Below are positions 53,668-60,785 of a DNA stretch of 64,000 nt, piece by piece. The notes below the pieces were generated by a model that was given only the letters and a program-made list of their open reading frames with translations, did not search any database and had not been told where the DNA came from. Location: assembly GCF_003143935.1 (NCBI RefSeq), contig NZ_QFRX01000001.1, forward strand, positions 940,071-1,004,070, given 5' to 3'. The stretch's first letter is position 1, and every line of letters begins with the position of its first letter. Source of the DNA: Streptomyces sp. Act143. Lineage in GTDB: Bacteria > Actinomycetota > Actinomycetes > Streptomycetales > Streptomycetaceae. A program made the translations under genes and the position numbers.

Positions 53668-54752
53668 ACCTGTCGCTCAAGGGTCGTTCGGCGCGTTCCG
53701 CGGCCGGTTTCGCGGGCTCGGCCGTCCTGCTCTTCGCCGTCGCCCCGCTCGCGCTGTCCGACTTCCGGCTCGGGCTGCTCGCCAAGTACCTGTGCACCGC
53801 CATGGTCGCCGTCGGCATCTGTCTGGCCTGGGGCCGCGGCGGGCTGCTGACGCTCGGACAGGGGGTGTTCTTCGGGCTGGGCGGCTACGCCATGGCGATG
53901 CATCTGAAGATCGCCGACGCGGGGCCCGGCAACCTGCCCGACTTCATGCAGCTGTACGGCACGGCCACCGAACTCCCCTGGTGGTGGCGGCCGTTCGCGA
54001 ACCCGCTGTTCGCCCTGGCCGCGACCGTGCTGCTGCCGATGGCGGTGGCCGCGCTGCTGGGCCTGTTCGTCTTCCGGCGCCGGGTCAAGGGCGCCTACTT
54101 CGCGATCCTCAGCCAGGCACTCGCCGCCGCGCTGGCCATCTGGCTGGTCGGCCAGCAGGCCACGACCGGCGGCACCAACGGACTCACCGACATCCAGGGC
54201 TTCTTCGGCTACCGGCTCGACGACCCGGTCAACCAGCGGATGGTGTACTTCGTCATCGCCGCCGCCCTGCTGCTGCTCATCGCGATCGCCCGGCAGCTGA
54301 TCAACAGCCGGTACGGCGAACTCCTCGTCGCCGTGCGGGACTCGGAGGAGCGGGTGCGTTTCCTCGGCTACGACCCGGCGAACGTCAAGCTCGTCGCCTA
54401 CGTGGTCGCGGCCGGGATGGCGGGCCTCGCGGGCGCCCTGTTCGTGCCGGCCGTCGGGATCATCTCGCCCGCGCTGATCGGCATCGTGCCGTCCATCGAG
54501 TTCGTGATCGGCGCCGCGGTGGGCGGCCGGGCCAGCCTGGTCGGCGCGGTGCTCGGCGCGATCGCGGTCGCCTGGGCCAAGACCGCGCTGTCGGAGGAGT
54601 TCCCGGCGGCGTGGACGTACTTCCAGGGGCTGCTGTTCATCGTGGCGCTGGCCTTCCTGCCGGGCGGGCTCGCCTCGCTGGCGGTGTTCGTGCGGCGGCG
54701 CAGGGCCGTCGGGCGCAGGTCGGCCGTGATACCCGTAGGAGAGGCAGCATGA
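53664..54752 (+). CDS. urtC: Urea ABC transporter permease UrtC
   Basis: 362 residues, LivM-type permease. ICLAWGRGGLLTLGQGVFFGLGGYAMAMHLKIAD and the TGGTNGLTDIQGFFGYRLDDP loop are specific to UrtC. Its ATG overlaps the urtB stop and its stop overlaps the urtD ATG, so translation is coupled through the operon. Confidence 0.94.
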   Translation: MNLSLKGRSARSAAGFAGSAVLLFAVAPLALSDFRLGLLAKYLCTAMVAVGICLAWGRGGLLTLGQGVFFGLGGYAMAMHLKIADAGPGNLPDFMQLYGTATELPWWWRPFANPLFALAATVLLPMAVAALLGLFVFRRRVKGAYFAILSQALAAALAIWLVGQQATTGGTNGLTDIQGFFGYRLDDPVNQRMVYFVIAAALLLLIAIARQLINSRYGELLVAVRDSEERVRFLGYDPANVKLVAYVVAAGMAGLAGALFVPAVGIISPALIGIVPSIEFVIGAAVGGRASLVGAVLGAIAVAWAKTALSEEFPAAWTYFQGLLFIVALAFLPGGLASLAVFVRRRRAVGRRSAVIPVGEAA

Positions 54753-55501
54753 GCGGACTGGAGATTCGCGGACTGCGCGTGTCCTTCGACGGGTTCACGG
54801 CCGTCGACGGCGTGGACCTCGACGTCGCCCCGGGCGATCTGCGCTTCCTGATCGGACCGAACGGCGCGGGCAAGACGACCCTCGTCGACGCGGTCACCGG
54901 ACTGGTCAAGGCGGAGGGCTCGGCGAAGTTCGGCGGTGCGGAGCTGCTCGGCCGCCCCGTGCACCGGATCGCGCGGTCCGGCATCGGGCGGACCTTCCAG
55001 ACCGCCACCGTCTTCGAGGAGTTGACGGTCCTTCAGAACCTGGACATCGCGGCGGGCGCGAGCCGCGGTGTGTGGACCATGCTGCGGCGCCGCAAGGACG
55101 TCCCGGCGTCCGTCACCAGGGCCCTGGAGACGGTCGGGCTCGCCGACCTCGCCGACTCCCCCGCCGGCACCCTCGCGCACGGGCAGAAGCAGTGGCTGGA
55201 GATCGGCATGCTGCTCGTGCAGCACGTGCGGCTGCTGCTCCTCGACGAGCCGGTGGCGGGCATGAGCCACGACGAACGGCAGGCGACCGGCGAGCTGTTG
55301 CGGCGCATCAGCGAGGAGCGCACGGTCGTCGTCATCGAGCACGACATGGACTTCATGCGGTCCTTCGCGCGCAGCGTCAGCGTGCTGCACGCCGGCCGGG
55401 TGCTCAGCGAGGGGACGGTGGCGCAGGTGCAGGCGGACCCGAAGGTGCAGGAGGTGTACCTCGGGCACGTGGAGGACACCCCCGTTGTTCAGGAGGCGTG
55501 A
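54749..55501 (+). CDS. urtD: Urea ABC transporter ATPase UrtD
   Basis: 250 residues. Walker A is GPNGAGKTT and Walker B LLLLDEPVAGM. The ABC signature is replaced by LAHGQKQWLEIGMLL, the form usual in UrtD. It powers uptake together with UrtE. Its TGA overlaps the urtE ATG as TGATG. Confidence 0.94.
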   Translation: MSGLEIRGLRVSFDGFTAVDGVDLDVAPGDLRFLIGPNGAGKTTLVDAVTGLVKAEGSAKFGGAELLGRPVHRIARSGIGRTFQTATVFEELTVLQNLDIAAGASRGVWTMLRRRKDVPASVTRALETVGLADLADSPAGTLAHGQKQWLEIGMLLVQHVRLLLLDEPVAGMSHDERQATGELLRRISEERTVVVIEHDMDFMRSFARSVSVLHAGRVLSEGTVAQVQADPKVQEVYLGHVEDTPVVQEA

Positions 55502-56193
55502 TGCTGGAGATCGACGACGTCCGCGTGGGCTACCACCGCAGTACGGTGCTGCACGGGGTGTCCGTGACCGTCCCGGAGGACGGCGTGGCCGCCGTGCTCG
55601 GGCACAACGGCGCGGGCAAGAGCACGCTTCTGCGCGCCGCCGCTGGCCTGCTCACCCCGGCCGCCGGGACGATCCGCCTGGACGGCGAGGACATCACCCG
55701 CCGCAAGCCGCACGAGCGGGTCGCACGCGGCATGGCGTACGTCCCCCAGGGCCAGCAGTCGTTCCCGCACCTCACCACCGCCGAGAACCTCCAGCTCGTC
55801 GCCGACGGCCGCAGGCGCGGCAGGGCGGCGGTGGCGGAGGCGCTGGACCTCTTCCCCGCGCTCAGGGCGCTGTCGAACCGGCGTGCCGGGCTGCTCTCCG
55901 GCGGTCAGCGGCAGCAACTCGCCCTGGCGCGCGCTTTGGTGACGGAGCCTCGGTTCCTCCTCCTCGACGAGCCGACCGAGGGCATCCAGCCGTCGGTGGT
56001 CGCCGAGATCGAGGAGACGATCCTCGCGCTGGCCGCCCGCGGCGGGCTGTCGGTGCTGCTGGTCGAGCAGCACGTCGGCTTCGCGATGCGGGCCGCCGAA
56101 CGCTACTACGTCCTTGAGGCGGGCCGGGTGACCTCCTCCGGTGAGGGCGGCAAGGAGTCGGAGCTCGCGGTGCGGGAGGCGCTCAGCGTGTGA
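55501..56193 (+). CDS. urtE: Urea ABC transporter ATPase UrtE
   Basis: 230 residues. Walker [10 protein letters not shown], signature [17 protein letters not shown], Walker [15 protein letters not shown] and the H-loop of [21 protein letters not shown] identify a LivF-type ATPase. It is the last gene of the operon and converges, with 11 bp overlap, on the sigma gene. No urease genes are in the window. Confidence 0.94.
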   Translation: MLEIDDVRVGYHRSTVLHGVSVTVPEDGVAAVLGHNGAGKSTLLRAAAGLLTPAAGTIRLDGEDITRRKPHERVARGMAYVPQGQQSFPHLTTAENLQLVADGRRRGRAAVAEALDLFPALRALSNRRAGLLSGGQRQQLALARALVTEPRFLLLDEPTEGIQPSVVAEIEETILALAARGGLSVLLVEQHVGFAMRAAERYYVLEAGRVTSSGEGGKESELAVREALSV

Positions 56194-57349
56194 AGCGTGC
56201 CAGGTAGGCACGCTCGGCCGGACTGCGGCTCAACGCGATGGCGGCCTCGTACTCCGCACGGGCCTCCGCGTCCCGGCCCAGCCGGCGCAGCAGGTCGGCA
56301 CGGACGGCGTGCAGGACGTGGTAGCGGTCGAGGTCGAGGGTGTCGACGAGGTCGAGGGCCGGTCCCGGGCCCTCGACCTCGGCCACGGCGACCGCCCGGT
56401 TCAACGCCACGACCGGGCCGGGGGCCAGCGCCATCAGCTGGTCGTACAGCTGGAGGATCTGACCCCAGTCGGTGGGCGGTACGTCGCTGTGGACGGCCTG
56501 GATGGCGGCCTGGATCTGGTACGGCCCCGGCTGGTTGCGGCGCAGACACCGTCGTACGAGATCGTGCCCCTCGGCCACGAGCGCGCGGTCCCAGCGGTCG
56601 CGGTCCTGCTCGGGCAGGGGGACGAGGACCTCGTCGGCGTCCTCCCGGGCCGCCCTGCGGGACTCCACGAGGAGCATCAGCGCGAGCAGGCCCGTGGCCT
56701 CGGGCTCGTCGGGCATCAGCTCGGTCAGCAGCCGGCCGAGGCGGATCGCCTCCGCGCACAGGTCGGCCGAGCCCTCGTTGAAGATCAGGTAGAGGACGGC
56801 GAGGACCCCTTTCAGCCGGTCCGGGAGGTCCGCGTCCCTCGGTACCCGGTACGGGATGCGGGCGTCGCGGATCTTCGCCTTGGCGCGCACCAGGCGCTGG
56901 GCCGTGGTCGGCTCGGGCACCAGGAAGGCGCGGGCGATCTGGGGTGTGGTCAGTCCGCCGAGGAGGCGCAGGGTCAGGGCGACCTGCGCCTGCGGGGCGA
57001 GCGCGGGGTGACAGCAGGTGAAGATCAGGCGGAGCCGGTCGTCGCGCACGGGGCCCTCCTCGGCCGGTGCGTCGGGGGTGTGCAGCAGGGCGGCCTCGGC
57101 GTGGCGGGCCGCCCTGGAGGACTCGCGGCGCAGCCGGTCGATCGCCCGGTTGCGGGCGGTGGTGATGATCCACCCGGCGGGGCTCGGCGGGACGCCGGTC
57201 TCGGGCCAGCGCCGTACCGCCGTGGTGAAGGCGTCCTGCACCGCTTCCTCGGCGAGGTCGATGTCGCCGAGGAAGCGGACGAGGACGGCGACGGCGCGGC
57301 CGTACTCCGCGCGGAAGACGGCCTCGACGTCGACGGGCCGCGCCCTCAC
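56183..57349 (-). CDS. ECF42-type sigma factor with C-terminal TPR-like extension
   Basis: 388 residues. The sigma-2 domain ([50 protein letters not shown]) and sigma-4 domain ([33 protein letters not shown]) are followed by about 200 residues of helical repeats ending [23 protein letters not shown]42 members need this extension for activity and are encoded beside a DGPF/YCII protein, exactly as here. The GTG overlaps the upstream TGA by 4 bases. Confidence 0.92.
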   Translation of the reverse strand: MRARPVDVEAVFRAEYGRAVAVLVRFLGDIDLAEEAVQDAFTTAVRRWPETGVPPSPAGWIITTARNRAIDRLRRESSRAARHAEAALLHTPDAPAEEGPVRDDRLRLIFTCCHPALAPQAQVALTLRLLGGLTTPQIARAFLVPEPTTAQRLVRAKAKIRDARIPYRVPRDADLPDRLKGVLAVLYLIFNEGSADLCAEAIRLGRLLTELMPDEPEATGLLALMLLVESRRAAREDADEVLVPLPEQDRDRWDRALVAEGHDLVRRCLRRNQPGPYQIQAAIQAVHSDVPPTDWGQILQLYDQLMALAPGPVVALNRAVAVAEVEGPGPALDLVDTLDLDRYHVLHAVRADLLRRLGRDAEARAEYEAAIALSRSPAERAYLARFTR

Positions 57350-57702
57350 TCCTCGGCCTGGTGCATGAAGGGGCGCACCTCGATGGGCAGGGTGGTGGCC
57401 CGCAGCGCCTTCCTTCCCCACTCCAGGGCGGCGTCCAGGTCGGGCGCCTTGATCAGGCAGATGCCGCCGAGGTACTCCTTGCCCTCGGCGTACGGGCCGT
57501 CGGTGATCAGGACGTCACCGTTGCCGGGGCGCAGCACGGTGGCCGTCTCGGGGCCGTGCAGCCCGCCCGCGAAGACCCAGGCGCCCGCGTCGCGCAGCTC
57601 GTCGTGGAAGGTGTCGAGGTTGCGGACGATCTCCGCCATGGCCTCGGGCCCGGGCGGCGTCCCGTCGGTGGGTGTGATCACGCTGAGCAGGTAGTACTGC
57701 AT
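57346..57702 (-). CDS. YciI/DGPF-family protein paired with ECF42 sigma
   Basis: 118 residues, one YCII-related domain beginning [14 protein letters not shown]. The family motif reads D-G-P-Y ([16 protein letters not shown]) rather than DGPF. Proteins of this family are the main targets and partners of ECF42 factors, but their role is unknown. AAGGAGG lies before ATG 57702. The sigma gene is translationally coupled to it. Confidence 0.92.
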   Translation of the reverse strand: MQYYLLSVITPTDGTPPGPEAMAEIVRNLDTFHDELRDAGAWVFAGGLHGPETATVLRPGNGDVLITDGPYAEGKEYLGGICLIKAPDLDAALEWGRKALRATTLPIEVRPFMHQAEE

Positions 57703-57739
57703 GACGTCCTCCTTGGTGTCGGGTCGTTCTCTCACCTCC

Positions 57740-57768
57740 TACACGAACGGCACACCCCCGGATCGACA
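57740..57768 (-). promoter_or_regulatory. ECF42-type promoter TGTCGA-N17-CGTGTA
   Basis: On the minus strand TGTCGA (57768 to 57763) and CGTGTA (57745 to 57740) are 17 bp apart. TGTCGA is the -35 reported for ECF42 targets, as I recall it. Transcription would start about 30 bp before the YciI gene, giving autoregulation of the pair. Confidence 0.5.
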
Positions 57769-57800
57769 CCGCGCACGACGGGATCGGGAGAATCCTTCCC

Positions 57801-58841
57801 ATGACCACCTCGCCACTGATCGCCCGCGCCCGAGAACTCGCCGACAGTCTCCTCGCCCCGAACGCGGCGCGGGTCGACCAGGGAGAGGTGCCCGCGAGCC
57901 ACCTCGACGCGATCCGGCGGTCGGGGCTGCTCGGGGTGAGCGCGCCTGAGGCGTACGGCGGGGCGGGCGCCCCCGACGCGGTGGCGCGGGAGATCCAGGA
58001 GATCCTGGCCGGGGCATGCTGCTCGACCTGGTTCGTGCAGACCCAGCACCACACCCCGGTACGGCTGCTGGCGAAGTCCGAACTCCCGGTGCGGGAGCGG
58101 CTGTTGCGTCCGCTCGCGACCGGTGGGCTGCTGGCCGGGATCGCCTACGCCCATGTCCGCGCCTTCCCGCGCATCGCCGTACGGGCCACGGCGGAGCGCG
58201 ACGGCTGGCGGTTCGACGGGACGGTGCCCTGGTACACGGGCTGGGGTCTGAACGACGTGATGCTGCTCGCGGGGGTCACCGACGCGGACGAGATCGTGTT
58301 CGCGTTCGCCGACGCCCGCAAGCAGCCGGGGCTGCGGGCCTCGGCGCCGATGCGGCTGGCCGCGCTGACGGCCGCCCGTACCGTCTCCCTGGACCTGGAC
58401 GGCCTGTGGCTGCCGGAATCGGCCGTGGTGCTGCGCACCCCGCAGGAGAAGTTCGCCCTCCTCGACATCCCCCGCAGCACCAACGCCTCGCCGGCCGTCT
58501 TCGGGGTGACGTACGCGGCGCTGCGGGTGCTGGCGGAGAGCGGGGAGCCGGGGACGGCCGACGCGCTGCGCGCTCGCGTCGACGAGGTACGCGGGAGGGC
58601 GTACGAACTGGCCGACCACCCCGTCCCGCACGAGCACGCCGAGGAGCGGCTCGCCCTCAGGACACGGGCCTACGACCTGATGCGGGCGGCCACGACGGCG
58701 GCGGTCGTGGCCGGCGGCGGCCGCACCATGGATCTGCGCGGCCCGGCCCAACGACTGGCCCGGGAAGGGATGTTCCTGCTGATCCAGGGGCAGACCTCGG
58801 TGGTCCGCCGAGCCCATCTCGACGCGCTCGCGCAGAGCTAG
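57801..58841 (+). CDS. Acyl-CoA dehydrogenase-fold flavoprotein (possible monooxygenase)
   Basis: 346 residues. The fold is visible in SGLLGVSAPEAYGGAGAPDAVAREIQEILAGACCSTWFVQTQHH, then the central beta domain and C-terminal helices. It is short for an acyl-CoA dehydrogenase and lacks an obvious catalytic Glu, resembling FMNH2-dependent members such as SfnB/DszC relatives. It converges on the alkanesulfonate monooxygenase gene, so a role in organosulfur use is plausible. Confidence 0.78.
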   Translation: MTTSPLIARARELADSLLAPNAARVDQGEVPASHLDAIRRSGLLGVSAPEAYGGAGAPDAVAREIQEILAGACCSTWFVQTQHHTPVRLLAKSELPVRERLLRPLATGGLLAGIAYAHVRAFPRIAVRATAERDGWRFDGTVPWYTGWGLNDVMLLAGVTDADEIVFAFADARKQPGLRASAPMRLAALTAARTVSLDLDGLWLPESAVVLRTPQEKFALLDIPRSTNASPAVFGVTYAALRVLAESGEPGTADALRARVDEVRGRAYELADHPVPHEHAEERLALRTRAYDLMRAATTAAVVAGGGRTMDLRGPAQRLAREGMFLLIQGQTSVVRRAHLDALAQS

Positions 58842-58893
58842 GCCAGGAAGTCGGGCAGCGCCGCCGCCAGTTGCGCCGGGGCGTCCGCCTGTC
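58842..58893 (-). pseudogene. Possible C-terminal remnant of a hydrolase gene
   Basis: On the minus strand, in the gap between the two convergent genes, the sequence reads Q-A-D-A-P-A-Q-L-A-A-A-L-P-D-F-L-A-stop, a typical end of alpha/beta hydrolases. Upstream of it the frame turns into Arg/Ala-rich sequence and no gene body remains. It may be a fragment left by a deletion, or chance. Confidence 0.2.
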
Positions 58894-58912
58894 TGCTGCG
58901 CGCGGCGCGCCC

Positions 58913-58927
58913 GCCCGGCCGCCGGGC
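58913..58927 (-). terminator. GC hairpin directly after ssuD
   Basis: GCCCGG-CCG-CCGGGC lies immediately past the monooxygenase stop codon. The 6-bp stem with a 3-nt loop is short, but it is well placed to end transcription of that gene. Confidence 0.4.
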
Positions 58928-60073
58928 TCAGCTCGCGAACGGGACCTGTGCCGAAGACGTGGCCTCCGTCCCGGACGGGTGCCGCCACAATCCCTGCGCG
59001 GCCAGGCGCGGGAGCACTCCCTCGCCGAACCAGTACGCCTCCTCCAGGTGCGGGTAGCCGGAGAGGACGAACTCGTCGATACCGAGGGCGTGGTACTCCT
59101 TGATCCGCTCCGCGACCTCGTCGTGGCTGCCGACCAGGGCGGTGCCGGCGCCGCCACGCACCAGGCCGATGCCGGCCCAGAGGTTGGGATGGATCTCCAG
59201 GCCGTCCCGGTGGCCGCCGCCGTGCAGGGCCAGCATGCGCCGCTGCCCCTCGGACTCGCTGCGGGCGAGCCCCGCCTGGACGGACCGCACGGTCTCCGGG
59301 TCGAAGCCGTCGAGGAGCCGGCGCGCCTCGGCCCACGCCTGCGCGGAGGTGTCGCGGGTGATGACGTGCAGCCGGATGCCGAAGCGGAGGGTGCGGCCGT
59401 GCCGCGCCGCCAGTCCGCGTACCCACGCGATCTTCTCGGCCACCTGGGCGGGCGGTTCACCCCAGGTGAGGTACACGTCCACGTGTTTCGCGGCGACCTG
59501 CCCGGCGATGGGCGAGGAGCCGCCGAAGTACACCTCGGGCACCGGGTCGGGCACCCGGGCCAGCTTCGCGTCCTCGACCCGAAGGTGCTCGCCCTTCAGC
59601 TCGACCGTCTTTCCGTCCCACAACTCCCGGACGACTTGGAGGAATTCGTCGGTACGACGGTAGCGGTCGTCCTTGTCGAGGAAGTCGCCGTAGGCCCGCT
59701 GCTCGCGGCTCTCGCCACCGGTGACCACGTTGAGCAACAGCCGTCCGCCGGACTGCCGTTGGAAGGTGGCCGCCATCTGCGCGGCCAGCGTGGGCGAGAC
59801 GAAGCCGGGGCGGAAGGCGACGAAGAACTTCAGGCGCTCGGTGTGCCGGCTGACCATCGCGGTCGTCAGCCACGCGTCCTCGCACCAGGCGCCGGTCGGC
59901 GTGAGCGCGCCGACGAAGCCGAGGTCCTCGGCGGCACGGGCGATCTGGCTCAGGTAGGCCACCGTCGGCGGCCGGTCCTGTCCGGAGACGGTGGCCGGCG
60001 TGCCGTGGCCGCCGCCGACGACGTGCCGGCTGTCGCCGTTGGTGGGCAGGAACCAGTGGAAGGTGAGGGACAC
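58928..60073 (-). CDS. ssuD: FMNH2-dependent alkanesulfonate monooxygenase SsuD
   Basis: 381 residues when started at GTG 60073, the length of E. coli SsuD, beginning MSLTFHWFLPTNGDSR; GGAG lies 8 bases upstream. An ATG at 60160 would add 29 residues with no ribosome-binding site. Signature segments are GFVGALTPTGAWCEDAW, FFVAFRPGFVSPTLAAQMAATFQRQSGGRLLLNVVTGG and GYPHLEEAYWFGE. It splits alkanesulfonates to aldehyde and sulfite for sulfur supply. A cysteine-containing leader peptide lies upstream. Confidence 0.92.
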   Translation of the reverse strand: MSLTFHWFLPTNGDSRHVVGGGHGTPATVSGQDRPPTVAYLSQIARAAEDLGFVGALTPTGAWCEDAWLTTAMVSRHTERLKFFVAFRPGFVSPTLAAQMAATFQRQSGGRLLLNVVTGGESREQRAYGDFLDKDDRYRRTDEFLQVVRELWDGKTVELKGEHLRVEDAKLARVPDPVPEVYFGGSSPIAGQVAAKHVDVYLTWGEPPAQVAEKIAWVRGLAARHGRTLRFGIRLHVITRDTSAQAWAEARRLLDGFDPETVRSVQAGLARSESEGQRRMLALHGGGHRDGLEIHPNLWAGIGLVRGGAGTALVGSHDEVAERIKEYHALGIDEFVLSGYPHLEEAYWFGEGVLPRLAAQGLWRHPSGTEATSSAQVPFAS

Positions 60074-60266
60074 GCGAGGGTCTCCGATCGGGACGGGCGC
60101 GGCGGGCAGGCCGAACTCCTGCTGCGGAAGCGGACCGGTGCCGAACGCTGCGGACTGCATGCGGGCACACCGAACGCACTTGGGGCGCGGGCGGGGTCAA
60201 CAGGCGTGCGGGCGCGGTGAATTCAGGCGAGGAGAAGAAGAAGCGCGGGGGATCGCGGAACGCTGA

Positions 60267-60350
60267 TCAGGCCGCGGGGCGACAGGAGGCGCTGGAGACG
60301 CGCGCGAGGTCGACATGGCGTCGCCGCGTGAGGTCCAGTCGCATCTTCAT
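60267..60350 (-). CDS. Leader peptide upstream of ssuD
   Basis: 27 residues starting MKMRLDLTRRRHVDL and ending ASCRPAA, with one Cys near the end. It matches the conserved streptomycete leader-peptide family (MRLDLTRR...C-R) placed before sulfur-assimilation genes. Ribosome behaviour at the Cys codon is thought to sense cysteine supply; related cysteine attenuation is described in mycobacteria. The first ATG sits exactly 7 bases past a -10 element, so the message is probably leaderless. About 190 nt separate its stop from the ssuD start. Confidence 0.85.
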   Translation of the reverse strand: MKMRLDLTRRRHVDLARVSSASCRPAA

Positions 60351-60357
60351 GCCGGCG

Positions 60358-60387
60358 ATCGTGACAGTCGCCGGTCGGGGCCGTCAA
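60358..60387 (-). promoter_or_regulatory. Promoter TTGACG-N18-CACGAT for the ssuD leader
   Basis: On the minus strand TTGACG (60387 to 60382) and CACGAT (60363 to 60358) are 18 bp apart. The start point falls on the first base of the leader-peptide ATG. Confidence 0.6.
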
Positions 60388-60390
60388 GAC

Positions 60391-60405
60391 AGACCCGACG
60401 GGTCT
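60391..60405. promoter_or_regulatory. Palindrome AGACCCG-A-CGGGTCT
   Basis: A perfect 15-bp dyad ends 3 bp before the -35 of the ssuD leader promoter, a position typical of an activator or repressor site. No sulfur regulator is encoded nearby. Confidence 0.45.
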
Positions 60406-60511
60406 CGAATCGCGGACCGTTGAGCTTCCCGGAACACTCACCCGGCTGGGACCGGCACCCCGGTCATGGGTGCCGGTCCGGCCCGGTTCGGCTTGGTTCG
60501 GTTCGGTTCGG

Positions 60512-60697
60512 TCAGTCGTCGTCGCGCTGGAGCACCACGAGAAACGCGTCGGAGTTCAGGTCCATGACGACTGTCGCGGGTTCACCCTGGGCTCGGCGCT
60601 GCGCCGCGTACTCCTCCGCCGGCCACGATCCGCGCGGAGCGCCCGCCGGGAATCGCTCCAACACCTGCGCGCCCATAGCGGCGATCACCTCCGGCAT
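60512..60697 (-). CDS. Small hypothetical protein (61 aa)
   Basis: 61 residues starting MPEVIAAMGAQVLERF and ending DLNSDAFLVVLQRDDD. The pattern V-V-M-D-L-N-S-D-A-F-L-V-V-L looks like a genuine folded strand, and codon use is normal, but no ribosome-binding site is clear and no family is recognised. It lies downstream of the MMPL gene, beyond a strong hairpin. Confidence 0.45.
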   Translation of the reverse strand: MPEVIAAMGAQVLERFPAGAPRGSWPAEEYAAQRRAQGEPATVVMDLNSDAFLVVLQRDDD

Positions 60698-60711
60698 CGA
60701 TCTGCGGTTCG

Positions 60712-60744
60712 GTACGGCGGCGGGACGACGTCCCGCCGCCGTAC
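60712..60744. terminator. 15-bp stem hairpin after MMPL gene
   Basis: GTACGGCGGCGGGAC and its exact complement flank GAC, giving a very stable stem 42 bp past the MMPL stop codon. It should terminate that transcript and insulate the small gene downstream. Confidence 0.7.
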
Positions 60745-60785
60745 TGTCCGGTTGCCCGCGAACCGCGCGGACAGTCCGCCGGATG

